Assembly: GCA_030731695.1 (NCBI GenBank) | Contig: JANQTK010000184.1 | Coordinates: forward strand, 1 to 10,715 | Length of the DNA: 10,715 bases | Source of the DNA: Polaribacter sp. | Lineage (GTDB): Bacteria; Bacteroidota; Bacteroidia; Flavobacteriales; Flavobacteriaceae | Direction of reading: 5' to 3' | Shown: positions 1 through 7,273 of the stretch, in pieces | Numbering within the stretch: the first letter of the stretch is position 1 | Layout: each line of letters starts with the position of its first letter | Program-made: the position numbers and the translations under genes | Notes under the pieces: generated by a model | Databases searched by the model: none | What the model was told of the DNA's origin: nothing | What the model saw: only the letters and a program-made list of their open reading frames with translations

Positions 1-841
1 AGGTGTGAATTTCATCAATAAACAATACAATATCTCCTTCTGAAGTAGTGACTTCCTTAATGACTGATTTTAAACGCTCTTCAAATTCTCCTTTGTATTT
101 TGCACCTGCAATTAAAGCGCCCATGTCCAAAGAAAAAATGAGTTTGTCTTTCAGGTTTTCAGGTACGTCACCATCTACAATTCTGTGTGCTAATCCTTCT
201 GCAATAGCTGTTTTTCCTGTGCCAGGTTCACCCACTAAAATGGGATTGTTTTTAGTTCTACGTGATAAAATTTGCAATAAACGTCTGATTTCTTCATCAC
301 GTCCAATGACAGGATCTAATTTTCCATCTCTGGCTAATTGATTCAGATTTTTAGCAAATTTATTCAAGGAATTGTAAGTTTCTTCTTGGCTTTGCGAAGT
401 GACTCTTTCCCCTTTTCTAAGTTCTTCAATCGCACTTGTCAAGGCTTTTTCAGTAACACCTTGGTCTTTTAATACTTGAGCAATTTGACTTTTCGATTTG
501 AAAATTGCCAAAATCAAATGTTCAATAGAAACAAATTCATCTTTCATGCTTTTGGCGATGATGGCAGCTTCATTTAATGTTTTTGAAGCTTCTCTAGAAA
601 GTAATATTTCTGCTCCTGTAACTTTTGCAAAACTTTGCAATTGCTTCTCTAAAATTTGATTGAGAAGTGTGTTGTTAATATTTAATTTCTTCAATAAAAA
701 GGGCAATACATTTTCATCAACCTCTGTTAAGGCTTTGAAAATATGCTCTATTTCTATTTGATTGTGACCATAACTTTGCGCTAATTGTTGCGCCATTTCT
801 ATGGTTTCTTGCGATTTTGTGGTAAAGTTATTAAAGTTCAT
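1..841 (-). CDS. clpB: ClpB-type disaggregase ATPase, N-terminal 280 residues (runs off the left edge)
   Basis: Hsp100 chaperone that works with DnaK to pull proteins out of aggregates in the cytoplasm. Read on the minus strand from ATG at 841, the visible part has the Clp N-domain repeats (about residues 1-145, starting MNFNNFTTKSQE and including a second repeat around REASKTLNEAA and FVSIEHLILAIF). The start of AAA+ domain 1 follows (LDPVIGRDEEIRR), with Walker A GEPGTGKT at residues 204-211 and Walker B LFIDEIHT at the window edge. Motif spacing matches ClpB. The middle coiled-coil domain that would separate ClpB from ClpC lies outside the window, but the N-terminal sequence is the flavobacterial ClpB type. 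Divergent from ytxJ. I see no clear TAnnTTTG element in front of it. A 23-codon ORF upstream overlaps its start codon by ATGA. Confidence 0.95.
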   Translation of the reverse strand, partial: MNFNNFTTKSQETIEMAQQLAQSYGHNQIEIEHIFKALTEVDENVLPFLLKKLNINNTLLNQILEKQLQSFAKVTGAEILLSREASKTLNEAAIIAKSMKDEFVSIEHLILAIFKSKSQIAQVLKDQGVTEKALTSAIEELRKGERVTSQSQEETYNSLNKFAKNLNQLARDGKLDPVIGRDEEIRRLLQILSRRTKNNPILVGEPGTGKTAIAEGLAHRIVDGDVPENLKDKLIFSLDMGALIAGAKYKGEFEERLKSVIKEVTTSEGDIVLFIDEIHT

Positions 842-909
842 TTTTCGTACTTTTTAGTAGGATGCATCAATTGTAATACCATTTGAAAAGGAAGCTTAGA
901 ATCAGTCAT
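838..909 (-). CDS. Possible 23-codon leader ORF overlapping the clpB start (ATGA)
   Basis: On the minus strand an ATG at 909 opens a 23-codon frame beginning MTDSKLPF and ending TKKYEK, with its TGA at 840-838. That stop overlaps the clpB ATG (841-839) as ATGA, the arrangement typical of translational coupling. There is no further in-frame ATG close upstream. I do not recognise the peptide, and no Shine-Dalgarno site is visible, as is usual in this phylum. It could be a chance frame in the clpB leader; the only argument for it is the exact 4-base overlap. Confidence 0.2.
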   Translation of the reverse strand: MTDSKLPFQMVLQLMHPTKKYEK

Positions 910-942
910 TTTGTCTTTAAAAATGGAATGTATACTGACTTT

Positions 943-969
943 TTGACTTGAGAAAGTTTTGTATCTTTG
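943..969 (+). promoter_or_regulatory. Putative Bacteroidetes-type promoter of ytxJ
   Basis: TATCTTTG at 962-969, followed by C, is an exact match to the -7 consensus TAnnTTTG. A TTG at 943-945 could serve as the -33 element, with a spacer of 16, slightly short. Transcription would begin a few bases downstream, leaving a very short leader before ATG 988. This argues against the TTG at 967 as a start codon, because it lies inside the -7 box. Confidence 0.6.
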
Positions 970-987
970 CCAAAAAAAAGCAAACAG

Positions 988-1380
988 ATGAGTTTATTCG
1001 ATGATTTATTTGGCAATAAAGAGCCTCATAAAGATACAAAAAATACCCTACATTGGATTCCTTTAACCAACGAAAATCAATTGGAGGAAATAACAAGTAA
1101 TTCAAAAAATAACACCATCATCATATTTAAACATTCTACCAGTTGTGGTATTAGCAATATGGTTATCAAGCGTTTTGAAAAGCTGTTTACGGAGGAGCAT
1201 CAATCATTAAAAGTCTATTATTTAGATTTATTGCGCTATCGAAATATTTCTAATGAAATCTCAAAAGTGTTTGAAGTTGTGCACGAATCTCCTCAAGTCT
1301 TGGTTATTAAAAACGAAGTTTCGGTGTTTAATACATCACATTATGACATTCTTGAAATAAATTTATCAAGATTTCTATAG
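988..1380 (+). CDS. ytxJ: YtxJ-like bacillithiol-system thioredoxin-fold protein
   Basis: A 130-residue cytoplasmic protein of the YtxJ (monothiol bacilliredoxin-like) family, thought to help remove bacillithiol from oxidised protein thiols. The thioredoxin-like fold is visible as a beta strand NNTIIIFKHS leading into the active-site turn STSCGIS with a single cysteine, Cys53, then a helix VIKRFEKLF. The strand LKVYYLDLL and the cis-proline segment HESPQVLVI (Pro102) follow. A lone Cys in TxCxIS and the HESPQ block are hallmarks of the family. The start MSLFDDLFGN is chosen because this short LF-rich opening is typical and the upstream TTG falls in the promoter. Bacillithiol synthesis genes are known in some Bacteroidota but none lie here. 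It is divergent from clpB, so both could be stress-linked, but the sequence does not show this. Confidence 0.85.
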   Translation: MSLFDDLFGNKEPHKDTKNTLHWIPLTNENQLEEITSNSKNNTIIIFKHSTSCGISNMVIKRFEKLFTEEHQSLKVYYLDLLRYRNISNEISKVFEVVHESPQVLVIKNEVSVFNTSHYDILEINLSRFL

Positions 1381-1387
1381 CATAAAC

Positions 1388-1419
1388 TTGCATGAAACCT
1401 TATTAAAGTCTTATTTTTG
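1388..1419 (+). promoter_or_regulatory. Putative promoter of the helicase gene
   Basis: TTG at 1388-1390, a 21-base spacer and TATTTTTG at 1412-1419 match the TTG-N(17-23)-TAnnTTTG pattern. It starts just after the ytxJ stop and ends 19 bases before the preferred helicase start at 1439, so the helicase probably has its own transcript. Confidence 0.45.
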
Positions 1420-1438
1420 TTACCTAAATTTTAGGCAC

Positions 1439-2986
1439 TTGTCAGATAACATCGTTTCAGAAAAAAAAGTAGGTAAAGAATTATACGGATATCAAAAAGA
1501 TGCGCTTCAAGAGATTTTTAGAAGATTTGAAGACGCGCCCCAAGATTATCATTTGTTGTATCAATTACCAACAGGTGGTGGAAAAACCGTAATTTTTTCT
1601 GAAATTGTAAGACGCTATTTAGAGCGTTTTAATAAAAAAGTGTTGGTATTAACACATAGAATTGAGTTGAGCAAGCAGACTTCAAAAATGCTCAATGAGT
1701 TTCATGTAGCTAATAAAATCATCAATTCTACTGCAAAATTAGACGATCAAGACAATTACAGTTGTTTTGTGGCAATGGTAGAAACGCTAAACAATCGTTT
1801 GAATGATGAAAAATTCGACATTTCGAACATTGGATTGGTGATTGTAGATGAGGCACACTACAATTCATTTACCAAAATTTTTAAGTTTTTTGACGATTGT
1901 TTTATTCTAGGTGTTACAGCAACTCCTTTGAGTTCAAACATCAAATTGCCCATGTATGAAAATTATCATGAGTTGTTTGTGGGTGAATCTATTCAGCATT
2001 TGATTGAAAATGATTATTTGGCTAAAGCTAATTTGCATTCGTATAATGTGGGTTTAACTTCCTTAGAAGTTGGGGCAAATGGAGACTATACCGTAAAATC
2101 ATCGGAAGATTTATATAGCAATACTGACATGCTTACCAAGTTGGTATCTGCATACGAAGAAACTGTAAAAGGTAAAAAAACCTTGATTTTCAATAACGGA
2201 ATTAATACCTCAATTCAGGTTTTTCATGCTTTTAAAAAAGCGGGTTATCCAATTGCACATTTAGACAATACCAATACAAAAAAAGAACGTGAACTCATTT
2301 TACGTTGGTTTCACAAAACGCCAAACGCAATTATTACCTCTGTAAGTATTTTAACTACTGGATTTGATGAGCCTAGTATTGAGGCAATTATCTTAAATAG
2401 AGCTACAAAATCGTTGACGTTATATTATCAAATGATTGGTAGAGGTTCTCGTATTTTTGGAAAGAAAACGACGTTTGATGTGATTGATTTGGGAAATAAT
2501 TTTTACAGATTTGGAACTTGGGGAGCAGATTTAGATTGGCAAAAAATGTTTAGATCTCCAGATTATTACCTAAATGCTATTTTATCTGATGAGGATATTG
2601 AAAGTTCATTTCGTTTTGAATTGCCATCAGATGTTAAAAAAGATTTCGCCAACTCAAAAGACCTATTTTTTGATGTAAAAAGAGTGTACATTGAAACAAT
2701 TAGGGCAGGAGAGTCCTCTAAACGAGTATTGGAAAAGTCAATAGAACACCATGCGAAAATTTGTGTTGAAAATAGCGAAGATGTTTTTGATGCATTGATT
2801 TTGGCAAAGAAATTAGGTGAAGAAATTGACGACAGAATCAACAGATATGCCAAATGTATTTCGAAAAGTACACATAATTTTGTAACTTGGCTGAAAGACG
2901 ATTATCGAAAAAAATTAAATACCCATTTACGCTCAAATTTCGATGAAATTTATGAGCAAATATATGGGCATCCACCTGAAGAGTAG
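1439..2986 (+). CDS. DEAH-box superfamily 2 helicase (ATP-dependent DNA/RNA helicase family)
   Basis: A 515-residue SF2 ATPase of the kind often annotated DEAD/DEAH box helicase in Flavobacteriaceae. Visible motifs, numbered from the TTG at 1439: a Q-motif-like YGYQKDAL (16-23), motif I PTGGGKT (44-50), motif Ia-like LTHRIELSKQ (about 71-80), motif II DEAH (137-140), motif III TATP (160-163), a motif V region TTGFDEPS (306-313) and motif VI QMIGRGSR (331-338). The last 170 or so residues form a family-specific extension that I cannot assign. The UvrB/RecQ-like core suggests nucleic-acid unwinding or translocation, but the substrate is unknown. The frame stays open to a TTG at 1388, but that TTG coincides with the putative -33 element, and the extra 17 residues look unlike the family. 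There is no in-frame ATG before motif I, so a TTG start at 1439 (MSDNIVSEKK) is preferred. Confidence 0.85.
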   Translation: MSDNIVSEKKVGKELYGYQKDALQEIFRRFEDAPQDYHLLYQLPTGGGKTVIFSEIVRRYLERFNKKVLVLTHRIELSKQTSKMLNEFHVANKIINSTAKLDDQDNYSCFVAMVETLNNRLNDEKFDISNIGLVIVDEAHYNSFTKIFKFFDDCFILGVTATPLSSNIKLPMYENYHELFVGESIQHLIENDYLAKANLHSYNVGLTSLEVGANGDYTVKSSEDLYSNTDMLTKLVSAYEETVKGKKTLIFNNGINTSIQVFHAFKKAGYPIAHLDNTNTKKERELILRWFHKTPNAIITSVSILTTGFDEPSIEAIILNRATKSLTLYYQMIGRGSRIFGKKTTFDVIDLGNNFYRFGTWGADLDWQKMFRSPDYYLNAILSDEDIESSFRFELPSDVKKDFANSKDLFFDVKRVYIETIRAGESSKRVLEKSIEHHAKICVENSEDVFDALILAKKLGEEIDDRINRYAKCISKSTHNFVTWLKDDYRKKLNTHLRSNFDEIYEQIYGHPPEE

Positions 2987-3093
2987 GTTTTCAACGAAAA
3001 TAAACACTAAGATTGAAAAAAATATCACTTTTTTTTGCTTTTATGTTTTTGTATGTTAAAAACAGTTATTTTTGCGATGCATATGTAAGTAAA

Positions 3094-3258
3094 ATGTATT
3101 GTTTTTCTGATTTCGTACGTAATCAATTTTTGGAGAAGAAAGGTTACACAGCATTTTGGAAATGCCACGAAAAAATTGAGATTTCTCCTTTAACTTTTCT
3201 CAAAGAATTGCAACGCTATTTTAAATTGCATGTTGTTTACCTACAAATCATTCAGTAA
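3094..3258 (+). CDS. Doubtful small ORF of unknown function
   Basis: A 54-codon frame from ATG 3094 (MYCFSDFVRNQFLEKKGYTA) to the stop at 3256-3258. It can be extended to a TTG at 3013 for 81 residues, which adds a hydrophobic N-terminus (KKISLFFAFMFLYV). A perfect TAnnTTTG box (TATTTTTG, 3067-3074) lies inside the longer version, with a poor -33 partner (TTG 3049-3051, spacer 15), so the shorter form is preferred if either is real. I recognise no domain. It is aromatic- and lysine-rich, as chance AT-rich frames often are. It sits alone in the gap between the helicase and speA; it could be a gene remnant or non-coding. Confidence 0.25.
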   Translation: MYCFSDFVRNQFLEKKGYTAFWKCHEKIEISPLTFLKELQRYFKLHVVYLQIIQ

Positions 3259-3290
3259 TTAAAATCACTTCAACATATCAAATTTTTCAT

Positions 3291-3314
3291 ACTAAAATGA
3301 ATTTTTATTTTAGT
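3291..3314. promoter_or_regulatory. Inverted repeat upstream of the arginine decarboxylase gene
   Basis: ACTAAAAT (3291-3298) and ATTTTAGT (3307-3314) form a perfect 8-bp inverted repeat with an 8-base spacer, 35 bases before the speA start. It could be a regulator-binding dyad for the polyamine cluster or a weak hairpin ending upstream transcription. The stem is AT-rich with one G-C pair, so a protein-binding site seems likelier than a stable RNA hairpin. No clear TAnnTTTG box accompanies it. Confidence 0.35.
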
Positions 3315-3348
3315 TTAAACTATTTATTATACCTTATTTAACTAGAAA

Positions 3349-4740
3349 GTGAATACAAAATATAAAGATTTAATAGACCAAACATTCGTTTTTCCTCAGG
3401 AAGAATTTAAAACAGAAAACAATAAATTATTCTGGCATGACATCAATTTAATGGAATTGATAGAGCAATATGGCTCTCCATTAAAATTTACGTATTTGCC
3501 AAAAATTTCAGAAAATATCAATAAAGCCAAAGATTGGTTTAAACAAAGCATGAAAAAACACAAGTACAAAGGCAAGTATTTTTACAGCTATTGTACCAAG
3601 AGTTCGCACTTTAAATATGTGTTGGATGAAGCTTTGAAAAATGATATTCATATTGAAACTTCATCAGCTTTTGACATTGATATTGTCAAAAACTTAAAAA
3701 AAGAAGGTAAAATTACTAATAAGAATTTTGTAATTTGTAATGGATTCAAAAGAGATAAATACATTGAAAATATTGCTGATTTAATCAATTCTGGTCACAA
3801 CAATTGCATTCCAATTATTGATAATTATGAAGAATTGGAGTTGTTGCAAGAACAAATCAAAAAGAAATTCAAAGTAGGTATTAGAATCGCATCAGAAGAA
3901 GAACCAAAATTTGAATTTTATACCTCAAGATTGGGAATTGGGTATAAGAATATCGTTTCATTTTATGAAAGAGAAATTGCGGATGACAAAAAAGTAGAAT
4001 TGAAAATGCTGCATTTTTTTATCAATACGGGCATTAGAGACAATGCCTATTATTGGAACGAATTATCGAAATGTATCTCTGTTTATATCAGTTTAAAAAA
4101 AGTGTGTCCAACTTTGGATAGTTTGAATATTGGAGGCGGATTTCCAATAAAAAACTCATTGGCTTTTGAATTTGATTATCAATATATGATTGATGAAATT
4201 ATTTATCAAATCAATGAATCATGTAAAGATGCCGAAGTTGATGTTCCTAATATTTTTACCGAATTTGGTAGTTTTACTGTAGGTGAAGCAAGTGGCGCAA
4301 TGTATGAAGTTTTATATCAAAAAAAACAAAATGATCGTGAACGTTGGAACATGATTAACTCATCATTTATAACCACTTTACCTGATTCTTGGGCAATTAA
4401 TAAACGTTTTATTATGTTGCCAATCAATAAATGGAATTATAAATACGAACGTGTTTTATTGGGTGGATTGACTTGTGATAGTGATGATTATTACAACTCT
4501 GAACAACACATTAATGCCATATATTTGCCTATTTATGAAAAAGACAGACCTTTATATATAGGGTTTTTTAATACAGGTGCATACCAAGAAACCATAGGAG
4601 GTTTTGGAGGATTGCAACACTGTTTGGTACCACATCCAAAAATGATTTTGATTGATAAAGATGCAGATGGAAACATCATCACAAAAGTTTTTAAAGAACA
4701 ACAAAAAAGTAGTGAGTTATTATCTATTTTGGGATATTAA
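3349..4740 (+). CDS. speA: Biosynthetic arginine decarboxylase, short flavobacterial form
   Basis: PLP-dependent fold-III decarboxylase that converts arginine to agmatine and CO2, the entry step of agmatine-based polyamine synthesis, in the cytoplasm. At 463 residues it is much shorter than the roughly 650-residue enterobacterial SpeA and matches the Bacteroidetes form. The PLP Schiff-base lysine is Lys84 in YSYCTKSSHF. The PLP phosphate-binding glycine loop is GGGFP (262-266), the segment EFGSFTVGEASGA (305-317) follows, the catalytic cysteine loop is CDSDD (376-380), and FFNTGAYQE (406-414) is the cofactor-site strand. The GTG start (MNTKYKDLIDQT) agrees with family N-termini; there is no usable upstream ATG. 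It is first in a same-strand cluster with an agmatinase-family gene 47 bases downstream, which supports arginine over diaminopimelate or carboxyspermidine as substrate. Confidence 0.9.
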   Translation: MNTKYKDLIDQTFVFPQEEFKTENNKLFWHDINLMELIEQYGSPLKFTYLPKISENINKAKDWFKQSMKKHKYKGKYFYSYCTKSSHFKYVLDEALKNDIHIETSSAFDIDIVKNLKKEGKITNKNFVICNGFKRDKYIENIADLINSGHNNCIPIIDNYEELELLQEQIKKKFKVGIRIASEEEPKFEFYTSRLGIGYKNIVSFYEREIADDKKVELKMLHFFINTGIRDNAYYWNELSKCISVYISLKKVCPTLDSLNIGGGFPIKNSLAFEFDYQYMIDEIIYQINESCKDAEVDVPNIFTEFGSFTVGEASGAMYEVLYQKKQNDRERWNMINSSFITTLPDSWAINKRFIMLPINKWNYKYERVLLGGLTCDSDDYYNSEQHINAIYLPIYEKDRPLYIGFFNTGAYQETIGGFGGLQHCLVPHPKMILIDKDADGNIITKVFKEQQKSSELLSILGY

Positions 4741-4787
4741 TTTTATTATTTTTGAAACATAAAAAATAAAACTGATTAAAAAATAAA

Positions 4788-5723
4788 ATGAAAACATACG
4801 CAGGAATTCCAGAAAACCATGCAACATTAAGCAATTCGAAAATTGTTTTAATTCCTGTTCCTTATGAAGGAGCAAACAGATGGCAAAAAGGCGCTAGTAA
4901 AGGGCCACAAGCTTTTTTAGAAGCCTCAGAAAACATGGAGTTGTATGATATTGAAACCGATTCTGAAGTTTACAAAGAAGGTGTTTTTTTAGCAGATGCA
5001 ATAACCGAAAATTCATCACCACAAGCCATGGTAAATGCGGTGCATCAAGCCGTAAAAAAATTCATCAACAGAAACAAGTTTGTAACCATTTTTGGTGGCG
5101 AACATTCGGTTTCTATTGGAACAGTTAAAGCGTTTAACGACTGTTTTCAAAGCTTGACAGTGTTGCATTTTGATGCACATGCCAATCTAAGAAAAGAATT
5201 TGAAGGTTCTCCATACCACCACAAATGTGCGATGTATGAAGCAAATCAAAATACCAATTTAGTACAAGTTGGCATCAGAAGTATGGATATTTCTGAAAAA
5301 AGAACTATGAATCCAGACAAAGTATTTTTTGCTCACGATATGGCTGTCACTGAATATTGGATGGACGATGTGATTGATCAATTGACAAGCAACGTATTTA
5401 TTAGTTTTGATTTTTCAGCATTTGATGCAGCTCTTTTTCCAGCAACAGGAAATCCTGTTTCAGGTGGATTGTTTTATTATGAAACCTTAGAAATATTGAA
5501 AAGAGTTTTTGCTGAAAAAAATGTTGTAGGTTTTGACATGGCTGAATTTTGCCCAAATCCAAATCAAAAAACATCTGATTCTTTAGCTGCAAAATTATAC
5601 TATAAAATGTTGAGTTATAAGTTTTCATCAAATGATGATACGTATGATACTAACGATTCAAACCCAAATAACAATCCATTTAGCAAATTGTCTAAGTTTA
5701 AAAACGACGAAGACGATTTTTAA
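4788..5723 (+). CDS. Divergent agmatinase-family (ureohydrolase) protein with two altered metal ligands
   Basis: A full-length 311-residue member of the arginase/agmatinase family, whose usual reaction is agmatine to putrescine plus urea at a two-manganese centre. The fold and order are intact: PVPYEGANRW (23-32), GGEHS with His106, HFDAHANL with Asp129 and His131, SFDFSAFD with Asp208, and GFDMAEFCP near residues 248-256. In canonical enzymes the second and third motifs read DAHxD and DxDxxD; here residue 133 is Asn (AAT, 5184-5186) and residue 210 is Ser (TCA, 5415-5417). Two of six metal-ligand carboxylates are therefore missing, one from each metal by arginase homology. The DP after the third motif is DA, and the usual PYDGTSTW loop is changed. 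The C-terminus has an Asn/Asp-rich tail (about 281-311). It lies between speA and the nitrilase fusion. It may be inactive, single-metal or retargeted, so I withhold speB. Confidence 0.85.
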   Translation: MKTYAGIPENHATLSNSKIVLIPVPYEGANRWQKGASKGPQAFLEASENMELYDIETDSEVYKEGVFLADAITENSSPQAMVNAVHQAVKKFINRNKFVTIFGGEHSVSIGTVKAFNDCFQSLTVLHFDAHANLRKEFEGSPYHHKCAMYEANQNTNLVQVGIRSMDISEKRTMNPDKVFFAHDMAVTEYWMDDVIDQLTSNVFISFDFSAFDAALFPATGNPVSGGLFYYETLEILKRVFAEKNVVGFDMAEFCPNPNQKTSDSLAAKLYYKMLSYKFSSNDDTYDTNDSNPNNNPFSKLSKFKNDEDDF

Positions 5724-5732
5724 AACCATTGA

Positions 5733-7259
5733 ATGATTAAAAATATCGAGAATATCGAATTACAATACTTGACAATCAATGATTATCAGGAATTAAAACA
5801 AGCAATGATTGAGGTGTATGCAAACATGCAAAACATCTATTGGGAAGAATCTCAAATTCAATCTTTGATCACTAAATTTCCTGAAGGTCAAATTGTTATA
5901 AAAATAAATAATCAAATTGCAGGTTGTGCACTGTCTATTATTTTAGATTATGACAAGTTTGATGGTCATCACAATTTCAAAGAAATTACGGGTAATTATA
6001 CTTTTAAAACTCATAATAGCAAAGGAGATATATTGTATGGTATTGAAATTTTTATCAAACCAGAATATAGAGGTTTGCGATTGGGAAGAAGATTGTATGA
6101 TTACAGAAAAGAATTGTGCGAGCAACTCAATTTAAGAGGAATTGCTTTTGGAGGAAGAATTCCGAATTTTCATAAATATTCGCATGAAATTTCTCCAAAA
6201 CAATACATCGAAAAAGTAAAACGTAAAGAAATTCACGATCCTGTTTTAAACTTTCAAATCTCTAATGATTTTCATCCTTCAAAAGTGATGAAAGGTTATT
6301 TAGAAGGCGACAAAGAGTCTAATGAATATGCAGTTTTATTAGAGTGGGATAATGTGTATTACGAAAAAGAAAAAACACAAGCAGCCACTAAAAAAAGAGT
6401 GGTTCGTTTGGGATTGATTCAATGGCAAATGCGTTTGTATAAAGGCTTAGAGGGATTAATGGAGCAAGCAGAATTTTTTATTGATTCAGTTTCAGCTTAC
6501 AGATGTGACTTTGCGTTGTTTCCTGAGTTTTTTAATGCGCCTTTGATGGCTGATAACAATCATCTTCCAGAGTCACAAGCAATTAGAGAATTGGCAAAAC
6601 ATACTCCAGGAATTGTAAAAAAATTCTCAGAATTAGCCATTTCGTACAATATCAATATCATTACAGGGAGCATGCCTGAATTAAAAAATGAATTACTGTA
6701 CAATGTTGGCTATTTGTGTAAACGTGATGGGACTTTAGAGCGTTATGAAAAATTACATGTTACGCCAGATGAAGCAAAAGTGTGGGGTATGCAAGGTGGA
6801 AATGAATTAAAAACTTTTGATACAGATTGTGGAAAAATAGGAATTTTAATTTGTTATGACTCAGAATTCCCTGAATTAAGCAGACTTTTGGCTGATGAAG
6901 GCATGGATATTTTATTCATTCCTTTTTTAACAGATACTCAAAATGGGTATTCAAGAGTAAGACATTGCGCACAGGCAAGAGCTATTGAAAATGAATGTTA
7001 TGTTGCTATTGCTGGTAGTGTTGGAAATTTGCCAAAAGTAAATAATATGGATATTCAGTATGCACAATCCATGGTATTTACACCTTGTGATTTTTCGTTT
7101 CCAGCAAACGGAATTAAAGCAGAATCAACTACGAATACGGAAATGATTTTAATTGCAGATGTAGACTTGGATTTATTGAAAGATTTGAATCAATTCGGAA
7201 GTGTTAGAAACTTAAAAGATAGAAGAAAAGATATTTATGAAGTTAAAAAACTTCGATAA
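5733..7259 (+). CDS. Fusion of GNAT acetyltransferase domain and carbon-nitrogen hydrolase (nitrilase superfamily)
   Basis: A 508-residue two-domain protein. Residues about 5-210 are GNAT-like, with an acetyl-CoA loop region at EYRGLRLGRRLYDYRKEL (111-128); the usual RGxGxG reads RGLRLG. Residues about 223-500 form a nitrilase-superfamily domain with the complete catalytic triad: Glu265 in LFPEFF, Lys340 in YEKLHV and Cys374 in LICYDSEFPE. This RimI-like/nitrilase fusion is the architecture classed as nitrilase branch 11, whose physiological substrate is not settled. The nitrilase half hydrolyses amides or transfers acyl groups in other branches (for example N-carbamoylputrescine amidase in polyamine synthesis), so a role in the same cluster is plausible but inferred. 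The ATG lies 9 bases after the agmatinase-family stop, which indicates co-transcription. No signal peptide, so cytoplasmic. Confidence 0.88.
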   Translation: MIKNIENIELQYLTINDYQELKQAMIEVYANMQNIYWEESQIQSLITKFPEGQIVIKINNQIAGCALSIILDYDKFDGHHNFKEITGNYTFKTHNSKGDILYGIEIFIKPEYRGLRLGRRLYDYRKELCEQLNLRGIAFGGRIPNFHKYSHEISPKQYIEKVKRKEIHDPVLNFQISNDFHPSKVMKGYLEGDKESNEYAVLLEWDNVYYEKEKTQAATKKRVVRLGLIQWQMRLYKGLEGLMEQAEFFIDSVSAYRCDFALFPEFFNAPLMADNNHLPESQAIRELAKHTPGIVKKFSELAISYNINIITGSMPELKNELLYNVGYLCKRDGTLERYEKLHVTPDEAKVWGMQGGNELKTFDTDCGKIGILICYDSEFPELSRLLADEGMDILFIPFLTDTQNGYSRVRHCAQARAIENECYVAIAGSVGNLPKVNNMDIQYAQSMVFTPCDFSFPANGIKAESTTNTEMILIADVDLDLLKDLNQFGSVRNLKDRRKDIYEVKKLR

Positions 7260-7273
7260 AACAACCAAAAAAA

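Noticed and set aside
48..341. 97-codon plus-strand frame
   Set aside because: Exactly antisense to the Walker A/B region of clpB, whose coding on the minus strand is certain.
936..949. Direct repeat TGACTtttTGACT in the clpB-ytxJ region as a heat-shock operator
   Set aside because: Only 5-bp units; no CIRCE or other known heat-shock operator is recognisable.
967..987. Upstream TTG start for ytxJ
   Set aside because: It overlaps the TATCTTTG promoter box, and the added residues (MPKKSKQ) are not family-like.
2566..2853. 95-codon minus-strand frame inside the helicase gene
   Set aside because: Antisense shadow of a well-supported helicase; Ser/Leu/Phe-rich composition without any recognisable domain.
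4747..4754. TATTTTTG before the agmatinase-family gene as an internal promoter
   Set aside because: Matches the -7 pattern, but the only upstream TTG (4729-4731) is 15 bases away, and such boxes are frequent in AT-rich spacers; not strong enough to list.
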